56,560 nt of DNA from Oscillospiraceae bacterium (lineage in GTDB: Bacteria > Bacillota > Clostridia > Oscillospirales > CAG-272): positions 1-56,560 of the forward strand of contig SVSB01000013.1 in the NCBI GenBank assembly GCA_015064505.1, in the 5' to 3' direction. A model generated the notes under the pieces. The model had not been told where the DNA came from, did not search any database, and saw only the letters and a list, made by a program, of their open reading frames with translations. Shown here one piece after another: positions 40,618 to 49,026 of this stretch. A program made the position numbers and the translations under genes. The number at the start of each line of letters is the position of its first letter. The stretch's first letter is position 1.

Positions 40618-42060
40618 ATGAAAAATCAAAAAACACCTCAGCTTGATGCAAACGGTCATCGCAAATTCGGTATTCGCGATTCCGTAGCTTATGCCGCAGG
40701 CGACCTTGGCTGCAACATGAGCTTTGCTCTCAAGGGCACGATGGCACTTTTCTGGACTCAGGTAATGGGAATGAGCGCATGGTATTCCCTGCTCCTTGTT
40801 ATCGTTCAGTTCTGGGATGCGATCAACGACCCCCTTATCGGCTCTATGATCGACGCAGACAAGCGCAAGTACAAGAGAAATAAGTTCCTGCAGTACATTT
40901 TCGTCGGTTCCATCGGTCTTATCGTTGGCGGAGCTTGCTGCTTCCTGCCCTTCCCCGCAGCTCCCGTATGGGCTAAATTCATCATATTTATCGCCGGCTA
41001 CGTAATCTGGGACGCGTTCTACACCATCGCAAACGTTCCCTACGGTTCTCTCCTTTCTCTTATCTCTTCCGACCCCGCAGACAGAGCTTCCCTTTCCGCA
41101 TGGCGCTCCATCGGCTCCATGGTAGGAAATATGCTCCCCATGGTCATTCTTCCCTTCCTTATCTACAACGATGACGAATCTCTTAACGGAAATATGGTAT
41201 TCGTTGCCGCTCTCGTAATGGGCGTGCTCGGATTTATCTGCTTCCAGTTTATGATCAAAAACACCGAGATCCGCGTTGACACTGAAACCAAGGTAAACGA
41301 GGATCAGCCCAAGTTCAACGTATTCAAGGCTCTCGGCAACTTCGTAAAGAACCGCCCCGCAGTAGGTGCTACTCTTGCCGCTATGGGTATGTTCATCGGT
41401 ATGCAGGGCGCTGCTACCGCAGTTTCCGTAACCTTCCAGATCTACTTCAAGAACACCGAAATCTCCGGTATCGTTCAGCTCTTCTCTATGATCCCGATCC
41501 TCCTGTTCACTCCCCTTGCCCGTAAGATGGTTACCAAGTACGGTAAGAAGGAGCTTGCCATCGTAGGCTCTATCGCATCCATCGTGGGCGCTATCGGACT
41601 TTTCGTAGTAACCCCCGATAACACGAACTTTGATCTGCTTATCTACATCCTTTGCCAGCTGGTATACAGCCTCGGCCTTGGCATCTACTCCACCGTATCC
41701 TGGGCAATGATGGGCGACGCCATCGACTACAACGAGTGGAAGACCGGCAAGAGAGAGGAAGGCGTTGTATATTCTCTGCACTCCTTCTTCCGTAAGCTGG
41801 CGCAGGGCATCGGCCCCGCAGTTGCTCTTATCATTATGCAGGGCATGGGTTACGTTAACAACGCCATCGACCCCGAGACCGGTGCTGAATTCATCGACGT
41901 TAATCTTCTTCCCTGGGAATTCGCCGTTGATCTCAGATACCTTGTAGCAATTCTCTTCCTCGCTTCCGCTATTATGCAGTTCGTCGGTCTCGGTCTTATT
42001 TATAACCTTGACAAGAAGACCCTTGCAAAGATGAACGCTGATCTCGGCAGAGACGCATAA
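40618..42060 (+). CDS. GPH-family (MFS) glucuronide/sugar cation symporter
   Basis: 480 residues with about 12 hydrophobic helices. GPH features include the N-terminal SVAYAAGDLGCNMSFALKGT segment, FWDAINDPLIGSMIDA, ISSDPADRASLSAWRSIGSM and GDAIDYNEWKTGKREEGV. Members import melibiose, xylosides or glucuronides with a cation. The gene lies before a GH2 beta-glucuronidase-like gene and opposite uxaC/uxuA, so glucuronide uptake is the likely job. The gene symbol is left blank because substrate is inferred. Confidence 0.88.
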   Translation: MKNQKTPQLDANGHRKFGIRDSVAYAAGDLGCNMSFALKGTMALFWTQVMGMSAWYSLLLVIVQFWDAINDPLIGSMIDADKRKYKRNKFLQYIFVGSIGLIVGGACCFLPFPAAPVWAKFIIFIAGYVIWDAFYTIANVPYGSLLSLISSDPADRASLSAWRSIGSMVGNMLPMVILPFLIYNDDESLNGNMVFVAALVMGVLGFICFQFMIKNTEIRVDTETKVNEDQPKFNVFKALGNFVKNRPAVGATLAAMGMFIGMQGAATAVSVTFQIYFKNTEISGIVQLFSMIPILLFTPLARKMVTKYGKKELAIVGSIASIVGAIGLFVVTPDNTNFDLLIYILCQLVYSLGLGIYSTVSWAMMGDAIDYNEWKTGKREEGVVYSLHSFFRKLAQGIGPAVALIIMQGMGYVNNAIDPETGAEFIDVNLLPWEFAVDLRYLVAILFLASAIMQFVGLGLIYNLDKKTLAKMNADLGRDA

Positions 42061-42074
42061 ATAAGCGTATAAAT

Positions 42075-42108
42075 GCAGGTCCGACCGCCGCAACGGGGTC
42101 GGACTTGC
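42075..42108 (+). terminator. Terminator after the transporter gene
   Basis: Stem GTCCGACC/GGTCGGAC extended by GCAG/TTGC, followed by TTGATAAAATTT. It may be partly read through into the GH2 gene. Confidence 0.65.
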
Positions 42109-42128
42109 TTGATAAAATTTACAGAATG

Positions 42129-42160
42129 TATATATTTTAGCTCGAAATATATGCTATACT
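42129..42160 (+). promoter_or_regulatory. Inverted repeat and -10 element before the GH2 gene
   Basis: ATATATTT and AAATATAT flank TAGCTCG (42130-42152), directly before TATACT (42155-42160). There is no clear -35 hexamer, so activation by the AraC protein is plausible. GAAATAT occurs also at 40461-40467 before the transporter. Confidence 0.4.
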
Positions 42161-42190
42161 CTAACTAACGAACCTTAACGGAGGATACCA

Positions 42191-44440
42191 ATGAGAAAAA
42201 TATTGAACTTCAACTCCAAGTGGGCATTTACAAAGCAGGCAACGGAGATCCCCGCCGCTTTGCCCATGGACTGGGTTTGGGTCAATCTGCCCCACAGCTG
42301 GAACGCAATAGACGGTCAGGACGGAGATAACGATTATTTCCGCGGAACGGGTTATTACGCAAAGTCCTTTGCAAGAACCGACCTCCCCGAAAGCGACCGC
42401 TACTATCTTGAAATTAACGGCGCAAACTCCTCTGCCGCAGTTTATCTCAACGGCAAGAAGCTCTGCGAGCATCACGGCGGCTACTCCACCTGGAGAGTTG
42501 ATATGACCGATGCCCTTGAGCTTAATAACCTTCTGGTCATTACCGTTGACAACTCCGCAAACGAGACCGTATACCCCCAGATGGCGGACTTCACCTTCTA
42601 CGGCGGTCTTTACCGCGACGTTAATATCATCTGCGTAAACAACTCCCACTTCGACCTTGATTACTACGGGGCTCCCGGCATCAAGATCACGCCCGAGATA
42701 GAAGGCGAGAACGCAAAGGTTGAGATCGAAACGTTCATCACCAATAACAAAGACGGACTTTCCGTTCACTACGCTATCTGCGATAAAGAAGGAAACGTTG
42801 TTTGCGAGACTACCTGCGCAGATACGAAGGTGAACCTTACCATAGGCAACGCTCATCTTTGGAACGGTAAAAAGGATCCGTATCTTTACACCGCAAAGGC
42901 AGAGCTTGTTTGCGACGGCGCAGTCATTGATAACGTAAGCGCCCGCTTCGGCTGCCGCACCTTTAAGATAGACCCCGAGAACGGATTTATCCTTAACGGC
43001 AAGGAATACCCCCTCCGCGGCGTTTCCCGCCATCAGGACAGATGGGGCGTTGGTAACGCGCTTCTTCCCGAGCATCACAGAGAGGATATGGAGCTTATCT
43101 GCGAGATGGGCGCAACTACCATCCGCCTTGCTCACTATCAGCACGCACAGTACTTCTACGATCTTTGCGATGAGAAGGGACTCGTTATCTGGGCAGAGAT
43201 CCCTTATATCTCCAAGCATATGCCCACGGGCCGCGAGAACACCGTATCCCAGATGAAGGAGCTTATCTCCCAGAATTACAACCACGCTTCAATCGTTGTA
43301 TGGGGTCTTTCCAACGAGATAGGAATCGGCGGCTCCGATGACGATCTGCTGGAAAACCACCGCATCCTGAACGATCTCTGCCACGAGATGGACAAGACCC
43401 GTCTTACCACCGTTGCGGCAGTTTCCATGTGCAAGATGGAGGATCCTTATCTTACCATTCCCGACGTTGTTTCCTATAACCACTACTTCGGTTGGTACGG
43501 CGGCGAGACCGATATGAACGGCCCTTGGTTCGACAAGTTCCACAAGACGTTCCCCAACAAGCCCATAGGATGCAGTGAGTACGGCTGTGAGGCGCTTAAC
43601 TGGCACACCTCCACCCCCATGCAGGGCGACTACACCGAGGAATATCAGGCGTATTACCACGAGGAGCTTATTAAGCAGTTCTTCTCCCGCAAGTACATGT
43701 GGGCAACTCACGTTTGGAATATGTTCGACTTTGGCGCAGATGCACGTAACGAGGGCGGCGAAAACGGTCAGAACCACAAGGGTCTTGTAACCTTTGACAG
43801 AAAGTATAAGAAGGACTCCTTCTACGCGTATAAGGCATGGCTCTCAGACGATCCCTTCGTTCACCTTTGCGGCAAACGCTATATCGACCGCGTTGAGGAC
43901 GTTACCAAGATAACCGTATACTCCAACCTGCCCGAGGTTGAGCTGTTCGCAAACGGCGTTTCCCTCGGCAAGAAGACCGCAGAGGATCACTTCTTCTACT
44001 TTGACGTGCCCAACGCCGGCACCACCGAGCTGTGCGCAAAGGCCGGAGAATATACGGACACGAGCGTTATCCGCAAGGTTGACACCTTCAACGAGAATTA
44101 CCGCCTGAAGGAGAAGGGCGCGATACTCAACTGGTTCGATATCGAAGCTCCAGAGGGATATCTCTCTCTTAACGATAAGATGAGCGACGTTATCTCCACG
44201 CTCCAGGGCAAGATGCTCTTTATGAGCCTTGCGGGCAAGCTTATGGGCGGCAGCAAGGACGGAAAAATGAAGGCGGCAGGCTTCGAGGTAGGCCCCGAGA
44301 TGATGGCAATGATGGGCGGCTTTACCGTGCTTCGTCTGTTCACTCTTATGGGCGGCATGATGGACGCAAAGTTCACAAAGGAAGATCTGCTTGCTCTTAA
44401 TGCAAAGCTTAACAAGATCAAAAGACCCAAGAAGAAATAA
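42191..44440 (+). CDS. GH2-family glycosidase, probable beta-glucuronidase
   Basis: 749 residues. GH2 layout: sugar-binding domain (1-150, WVNLPHSWNAIDG, YRGTGYY-like FRGTGYYAKSF), immunoglobulin-like domain (about 155-260), TIM barrel with acid/base Glu376 in VVWGLSNEIG and nucleophile Glu463 in IGCSEYGCEA. Asn528-His-Lys530 (QNHKGLVTFDRK) matches the N-x-K pattern that binds the glucuronate carboxylate in beta-glucuronidases. A C-terminal extension (about 650-749, Met- and Gly-rich, FMSLAGKLMGGSKDG) is not part of the minimal enzyme. Context with uxaC and uxuA favours glucuronidase over galactosidase. Cytoplasmic; no signal peptide. Confidence 0.88.
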   Translation: MRKILNFNSKWAFTKQATEIPAALPMDWVWVNLPHSWNAIDGQDGDNDYFRGTGYYAKSFARTDLPESDRYYLEINGANSSAAVYLNGKKLCEHHGGYSTWRVDMTDALELNNLLVITVDNSANETVYPQMADFTFYGGLYRDVNIICVNNSHFDLDYYGAPGIKITPEIEGENAKVEIETFITNNKDGLSVHYAICDKEGNVVCETTCADTKVNLTIGNAHLWNGKKDPYLYTAKAELVCDGAVIDNVSARFGCRTFKIDPENGFILNGKEYPLRGVSRHQDRWGVGNALLPEHHREDMELICEMGATTIRLAHYQHAQYFYDLCDEKGLVIWAEIPYISKHMPTGRENTVSQMKELISQNYNHASIVVWGLSNEIGIGGSDDDLLENHRILNDLCHEMDKTRLTTVAAVSMCKMEDPYLTIPDVVSYNHYFGWYGGETDMNGPWFDKFHKTFPNKPIGCSEYGCEALNWHTSTPMQGDYTEEYQAYYHEELIKQFFSRKYMWATHVWNMFDFGADARNEGGENGQNHKGLVTFDRKYKKDSFYAYKAWLSDDPFVHLCGKRYIDRVEDVTKITVYSNLPEVELFANGVSLGKKTAEDHFFYFDVPNAGTTELCAKAGEYTDTSVIRKVDTFNENYRLKEKGAILNWFDIEAPEGYLSLNDKMSDVISTLQGKMLFMSLAGKLMGGSKDGKMKAAGFEVGPEMMAMMGGFTVLRLFTLMGGMMDAKFTKEDLLALNAKLNKIKRPKKK

Positions 44441-44449
44441 TTAAGCACA

Positions 44450-44490
44450 AAAAAATGAGCGCTCCCGCCTGACGGGAACGCTCATTTTTT
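44450..44490. terminator. Bidirectional terminator
   Basis: Stem AAAAAATGAGCG-CTCCCG with CGGGAACGCTCATTTTTT, one mismatch, between the convergent GH2 gene and the leftward TetR operon. Confidence 0.85.
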
Positions 44491-44502
44491 AAGTTTTCAA
44501 CG

Positions 44503-45147
44503 TTATTTTGTTTTGAAAAGGATCTCGCGGAACAGCTTGGCGGTCTTTTCCTCTCCAAGCTTTTTCTTGAACACGTCCGTGGAGGGGCCGCCGTTTTCAA
44601 GAAGACCGTCCACGTAGGAAGCACACAGCTTTCCCTTTGCTTCGGTGTCCGTTACTACCTTTGCGGGGGCGGCAAGATACGCCGCAAGATGCTCCTTTGC
44701 AAGCTTGTCCATATCTGCGCTTTGCGCCTTTTTTGCCTTTTTGGATATGCTCTCCCCAAGCTTGATAGCGTCGTACCAATGCTCACCGGGATCGCGCTCC
44801 TCAAGGTGGGTATAGCAGTCCTTTACCCTTTCAAGGCCGCTCATATCGCATTTTTCAATGCAGGTAGCGTAAAGCTCCGTGATGAGAGTATCGTTTCCCA
44901 TAGCGTATATACGGTCGTAGGAATATAGGGGCAGGTCAATATCCCTTGGGGTTATCATAAGGGTATCCATTCTCATAAGACCGAATATTCCGGTGGCCCG
45001 CATAACGGAAATATGCCCAAGCCCCTCCGCGCTGTAGGCTGAAACGGCAAAAGTCATACCGTTTACCTTAAGCCTTGCCGCATCCCCCACGTTTAGCTCC
45101 GTGAGGGGGTATTTTTCTTTTATAAGAGCCAAAAGTGTGTTTACCAT
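44503..45147 (-). CDS. Protein of unknown function, last gene of the TetR-led operon
   Basis: 214 residues, soluble-looking with no signal. The middle contains a strand-rich segment (FGLMRMDTLMITPRDIDLPL, then YSYDRIYAMGNDTLITELYA) followed by helices rich in Lys and Ala. The DLPLYSYD-type pattern and following strand faintly resemble ferredoxin-dependent bilin reductases, but I see no secure family match and do not assign a function. ATG at 45147; 11-bp gap from the membrane protein gene upstream. Co-transcription with oxidoreductase-like genes suggests a redox or tetrapyrrole-type theme, which is inference only. Confidence 0.6.
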   Translation of the reverse strand: MVNTLLALIKEKYPLTELNVGDAARLKVNGMTFAVSAYSAEGLGHISVMRATGIFGLMRMDTLMITPRDIDLPLYSYDRIYAMGNDTLITELYATCIEKCDMSGLERVKDCYTHLEERDPGEHWYDAIKLGESISKKAKKAQSADMDKLAKEHLAAYLAAPAKVVTDTEAKGKLCASYVDGLLENGGPSTDVFKKKLGEEKTAKLFREILFKTK

Positions 45148-45158
45148 AAGGCCTCCGT

Positions 45159-45770
45159 TTAAAGCTCAAGCTGCTTCAGACCGTTTTTATGAAGTACAAG
45201 AACACCCGCAAAAAGGGTTCCCTGTCCTATAACGTTCACGCCCTCGGCTATCCAGTTCATAGAAGCCTTGGCAAAATCCTGAGATGAAAGATATCCCATA
45301 CAGAGAGAGCAAACGAAGGAAAGAGCAAAAACGGCAATAAGCCAGCGCTTTTTCAGCTTTGCGGCAAGTATGCAAAGGGCGGTCTCCATAAGACCGAGTC
45401 CCGCAACCATAAGCCCCACGAAAACGAAGGTGCCCGAAAATACGGGAGGCACCGCAAGGGCCTTCGTTCCCTTCTTTTTACAAAGCATCGTAACGATACC
45501 TATACCCGCAAGCAAAAAGCCGATTGACTGAACGGGGAAAAATATTGCGTTAAGCGCCTCGAAATCACATACGGACGCGGCGTAGAGCAGCTTGTAGGTT
45601 GCCTTTAAAAAACCCGCGCAGAAAACGTTTATCGTACCTGCTGCAAACATGGCAAAGCTTGTCTTGCTCATCTTGTTATAAAGATCGCCCATAAGAAGCA
45701 CAGCCGCGGCGGCAAAAAGGATAACGGGTATGTAATCTACAAAGGCCATTGAAACGGAAAAGTCCTTCAT
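45159..45770 (-). CDS. Integral membrane protein of unknown function
   Basis: 203 residues with about six hydrophobic segments (about 10-30, 40-60, 77-96, 108-140, 143-162, 173-195). It contains cysteines in or near helices (FCAGF, MLCKKK, ALCIL, FVCSLCMG) but no recognisable motif. ATG at 45770 overlaps nothing; the DUF1295 gene ends 16 bp upstream. Possibly a membrane partner of the DUF1295 protein. Confidence 0.65.
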   Translation of the reverse strand: MKDFSVSMAFVDYIPVILFAAAAVLLMGDLYNKMSKTSFAMFAAGTINVFCAGFLKATYKLLYAASVCDFEALNAIFFPVQSIGFLLAGIGIVTMLCKKKGTKALAVPPVFSGTFVFVGLMVAGLGLMETALCILAAKLKKRWLIAVFALSFVCSLCMGYLSSQDFAKASMNWIAEGVNVIGQGTLFAGVLVLHKNGLKQLEL

Positions 45771-45786
45771 ATCTTTTCTCCGATGA

Positions 45787-46596
45787 TTATTTCTTATTGA
45801 GATGGTAAATGGGAAGCAGGGGGATTATGATGGGGGTCTTATTTGCGTAATCGTTATATTCCTCGTTTTCGCCGTAGCGTGCAATTTGTCTTTTTTCAAG
45901 ACGCTGTGCGCCGTTGAACATAATGAACACGATGCAGATATAAGCGATAACCGCAACTATCCACTGACCTGCCGTAGCGTAGGTGGAGATTCCGCCCACG
46001 AACACGCCCGTCCAGAACAGTATCTCACCCAGATAATTGGGGCAGCGGCACATCTTGTAAAGGCCCTTGGTTGCCACCATATCGGGGCGCTCCTTCTTCT
46101 GTGCGGACTTCTGATTATCCGCAACCGCCTCAAGAACAATACCGAAAACGGAGATAGCAAAGCCGATTACGGGAACGATAATATCGGTTGATGCGTTTAC
46201 GTAACGGAAGAGCTGTGCGCTTACCTGGGTGGTATAAAGAGCGGATACGGTGATCCAGATAGTTGCAAGCACGAATACGGGCATCTTCTTCTCGTTGTTC
46301 TTTGCAAGAGTGTCCTTTGCAACGTCCGTTTTGCGGAAGGTGACGTTCTTCAGCTCTCTTACAAGCAGAAATCCCGAAAGACGCACGCCGTAGATAACGA
46401 ACAGCACCGTCTGCACCAGCATTACCCAAAGAGGTACTGCAGTGGGGTTTATAAAATACATAACGAGTATGGCAATTCCGCCGCCCGCAACGGCAAAGCC
46501 GTAGCCGATGGAGAGAAAATATACGAACTTATAAAAGCCAACTGCGCACAGAACAGCACATACGGCAAAAATAATACCTAAAAGCGACCAGGGCAT
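45787..46596 (-). CDS. DUF1295 / steroid 5-alpha-reductase-like membrane protein
   Basis: 269 residues from the ATG at 46596 (GGAGA upstream, 1 bp after the preceding stop). Several membrane helices; C-terminal signature ADNQKSAQKKERPDMVATKG, LYKMCRCPNYLGEILFWTGV and the closing YGENEEYNDYANKTP match DUF1295, which is related to isoprenylcysteine methyltransferases and 3-oxo-5-alpha-steroid 4-dehydrogenases. The reaction is unknown. Neighbours are flavin- and NAD(P)-binding proteins, suggesting reduction or modification of a lipophilic substrate. Confidence 0.85.
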   Translation of the reverse strand: MPWSLLGIIFAVCAVLCAVGFYKFVYFLSIGYGFAVAGGGIAILVMYFINPTAVPLWVMLVQTVLFVIYGVRLSGFLLVRELKNVTFRKTDVAKDTLAKNNEKKMPVFVLATIWITVSALYTTQVSAQLFRYVNASTDIIVPVIGFAISVFGIVLEAVADNQKSAQKKERPDMVATKGLYKMCRCPNYLGEILFWTGVFVGGISTYATAGQWIVAVIAYICIVFIMFNGAQRLEKRQIARYGENEEYNDYANKTPIIIPLLPIYHLNKK

Positions 46597-46597
46597 A

Positions 46598-47464
46598 TTA
46601 CTTGTTCTCCTTTCCGAAGTAGCTCTTAAGATATTCGGCAAAGCTTGCTTCACCGGTGCAGGTGTCACCCACAAGGTCGTGGCTGAGGGTCCACTTGGAG
46701 AAGAGTATAATATCGTGCTTGCCCGCCTTCTTTATCTTGGGCAGATTTGCAAGGATACCGAAGAGCCAAATGGGCGCCCACTTGATCTTAAGAGGCTTAT
46801 TTGCCGCATCAAAGCACATTGCCGCCATCTCCTCGTAGGTGTAGGTTTCCTTGCCGCCCACGTTGTAGGTTACGTTTGCATCGTTCATATGCTCAACGAT
46901 GAACGCCGCAAGATCGGGGCAGTCAACAACGTTTGCCTTCACCCCGCCGTATCCCTTAAGAAGCTGCATCTCACCCTTGTCGATATAAGGCTTGAAGACC
47001 TTTGCGATATCGTAAAAATATCCCGTGGGTCTGTAGATCACCCAATCCATATCACCCTTTTTAAGCTCTTCTTCAACAAGATACTTTGCGTGAAGCATGG
47101 GAACCTTCTCGGCACCCTCCTCATCGCAGGAGATAACGGAAACGTAATTGAACTTCTTAACGCCCGCCTTCTTTGCTTCCTCGTAAAGATTCATATTGCC
47201 CTTGTGGTCAATATCGTAAGAGGTAAAGCGGGTGGATGCACCCGTAAGACCCATAGTAGTGATAACGATATCGGCACCGTCACAGATACCCTTCATGGTA
47301 TTGGGATCGGTAGCGTCAATGGAAACAAAGGTATATTTGCCCTCCGTACCCTCAACCGTTTTCTCCTTAAGGTCCGCGGCAACTACCTCGTGACCCTGTG
47401 CGCAAAGGCACTTAAGTATCTCGGCGCCCAGATTTCCGAAAGCGCCCGCAAGTAAAACTTTCAT
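46598..47464 (-). CDS. Atypical SDR / NmrA-like NAD(P)-binding protein
   Basis: 288 residues. Rossmann motif LLAGAFGNLGAEIL at the N-terminus, DATDPNTM, then VSVISCDEEG in the usual active-site region and YLVEEELKKGDMDWVIYRPTG, typical of extended/atypical SDRs (NmrA, divinyl-chlorophyllide-reductase-like). The strict YxxxK is not evident. Such proteins act as reductases, epimerases or redox sensors. It lies in the TetR operon between the flavin-reductase-like and DUF1295 genes. Confidence 0.82.
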   Translation of the reverse strand: MKVLLAGAFGNLGAEILKCLCAQGHEVVAADLKEKTVEGTEGKYTFVSIDATDPNTMKGICDGADIVITTMGLTGASTRFTSYDIDHKGNMNLYEEAKKAGVKKFNYVSVISCDEEGAEKVPMLHAKYLVEEELKKGDMDWVIYRPTGYFYDIAKVFKPYIDKGEMQLLKGYGGVKANVVDCPDLAAFIVEHMNDANVTYNVGGKETYTYEEMAAMCFDAANKPLKIKWAPIWLFGILANLPKIKKAGKHDIILFSKWTLSHDLVGDTCTGEASFAEYLKSYFGKENK

Positions 47465-47475
47465 AGTATTTCTCC

Positions 47476-48402
47476 TTATTTTTTATTCTTTTCTTTAGCG
47501 CGTTTGTCGTTTATTATTTTCATGTGCTCTGCGGTGATAAGCTCCACGTTATTCTCTCTTGCCCAATCAACGCATCCCTTAAGCACCAGAGAAAGGAACA
47601 CGCGCGGAACGCCCAGAATAGTCATAAGAGCCTCGTCCGTGAACTTGATCTTATCGTCGGCGCGGTCTGCCGCGTATCTTACGCTCTCAAGAGAAGCCTG
47701 ACGCATCTGCAGAAGCTCCGCTCTCATTCTCGTCTTTCTGTGATACCAGAAGTTCTTGGAGTCACGATAGCCGTAATCCACGGGAAGAGCGGGAAAATCC
47801 TTTGCCTTAACGCCGTTTATTATGGCATCACTGTACTTTTTCTTCATCAGTATCTTATCAACGCGCAAAATGAAATGGGCGCCGAATTTACTGGTTATAC
47901 CGTTAAAATCGTGATAAGGGGGCTCGTAACCGTTGAGCTCACCCGCAAGATCCTTATCTGCGCCGTCAAGCTCGCGCATCCAGGTGCATTCAATGGCTTC
48001 AATGGCATCGGTCAGCACCATGGGGCGCTTTTCCCCCGTTTCCTCCTCAAGCATACTGGTTTCAAGCTTGAATTTACACTTTGGCATCTTCTCCGAGGGC
48101 TTATCTCCGGGCCATGAAAGCTTTACCGCTTCCTTGAAGGTCTTGGGGTTGTCGTCAATGAAGTTAAGGGTGCATTTGCCGTTGCGCAGAATGTTCTGGG
48201 CGGTGTTTGAGGAATTGCGGCAGCACAGAAGCATTGCGTAATAATCCTTGCCTGCCACGTAATATGGCTGAACGAGGGAATAGGGACCCAGGTTCGTGCT
48301 TCCGTCCTCACAGATGGTGCTGATGATAACGGTAGGCATGGGGAAAAACAGCGAGGTCTGATAGAAATTGTCTACTATGCGAAGATTTTCAAAGCTGCTC
48401 AT
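47476..48402 (-). CDS. Flavin-reductase-like protein with a PCP_red-like C-terminal domain
   Basis: 308 residues. The N-terminal 200 residues form an FMN-binding split barrel: PTVIISTICEDGSTNLGPYS, YYAMLLCCRNSSNTAQNI and GKCTLNFIDDN. The last 60 residues (KFTDEALMTILGVPRVFLSL, then VLKGCVDWARENNVELITAE) match in pattern the small helical domain found at the C-terminus of protochlorophyllide reductase subunits (PCP_red). The combination is unusual. Probably an FMN-dependent reductase with an added binding domain; substrate unknown. It directly follows the TetR gene. Confidence 0.75.
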   Translation of the reverse strand: MSSFENLRIVDNFYQTSLFFPMPTVIISTICEDGSTNLGPYSLVQPYYVAGKDYYAMLLCCRNSSNTAQNILRNGKCTLNFIDDNPKTFKEAVKLSWPGDKPSEKMPKCKFKLETSMLEEETGEKRPMVLTDAIEAIECTWMRELDGADKDLAGELNGYEPPYHDFNGITSKFGAHFILRVDKILMKKKYSDAIINGVKAKDFPALPVDYGYRDSKNFWYHRKTRMRAELLQMRQASLESVRYAADRADDKIKFTDEALMTILGVPRVFLSLVLKGCVDWARENNVELITAEHMKIINDKRAKEKNKK

Positions 48403-48420
48403 AAGGTTCTCCTTTATATT

Positions 48421-48939
48421 TCATTTTAATAATTTTTCAATTACGGGATAAAGCTGCGCAAAGTCCTTGCCCGATACTATCCAGGATAAGAGGGATTCCG
48501 CGATATAATCCGCAAGGAAGGCTTTATCGTTTACGGATGACTCTGTGCACAGAGGAAGCACCAGCTCCGCTATCTGATCTCTTAACTGCTTGTGCCTTTC
48601 CGCAAAAACGGTTGCAAACACCTTTGCCGCGTCCGTATCCTTAAAAAGACTGCTGTAGCTTTCCGAGTACGCCTTAAGCTCGGCGCAAACGCAACGAAGC
48701 ACGTTCTCTGCCCCGCCCCTTGCCTTTTTCATTCTCTCAAGGCATTCAAGCCACTCCTCTGCCATAAAGGAGGCTATCAGCATATCCTTGGAGGGAAAGT
48801 AATTATATACCGTACCCACGCCAAGACCGCAGGCGGCGGCAACGGAACGGACGGTGGTACCCGCGTATCCCCTTTCCGTTATCTGCTTTTTGGCTTCCGA
48901 TAACAGCGTTTGTCGCACGTTTTCAATTATTTTCGGCAT
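48421..48939 (-). CDS. TetR/AcrR-family regulator of the oxidoreductase operon
   Basis: 172 residues. N-terminal helix-turn-helix: AGTTVRSVAAACGLGVGTVYNYFPS, split about 25-50, followed by KDMLIASFMAEEW. The ligand domain is short and diverged. First gene of the leftward six-gene operon, and its ATG lies 25 bp from a 14-bp palindrome in the divergent promoter region, so it probably represses both this operon and the alpha/beta hydrolase. Confidence 0.9.
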   Translation of the reverse strand: MPKIIENVRQTLLSEAKKQITERGYAGTTVRSVAAACGLGVGTVYNYFPSKDMLIASFMAEEWLECLERMKKARGGAENVLRCVCAELKAYSESYSSLFKDTDAAKVFATVFAERHKQLRDQIAELVLPLCTESSVNDKAFLADYIAESLLSWIVSGKDFAQLYPVIEKLLK

Positions 48940-48954
48940 TTACGCCCTCCCCTC

Positions 48955-49010
48955 TTGATTTTTATGAACTTGTTCATTATAATTATAGAAGATTGATAAA
49001 AAATTGTCAA
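48955..49010. promoter_or_regulatory. Overlapping divergent promoters with a TetR-type operator
   Basis: Leftward: TTGACA (49005-49010), 17 bp, TATAAT (48982-48987). Rightward: TTGATT (48955-48960), 17 bp, TATAAT (48978-48983). The perfect palindrome ATGAACTTGTTCAT (48964-48977) lies in the spacer of the rightward promoter and just after the -10 of the leftward one, so one bound repressor could silence both. Confidence 0.75.
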
Positions 49011-49026
49011 TACATGGCGGTGAAAT

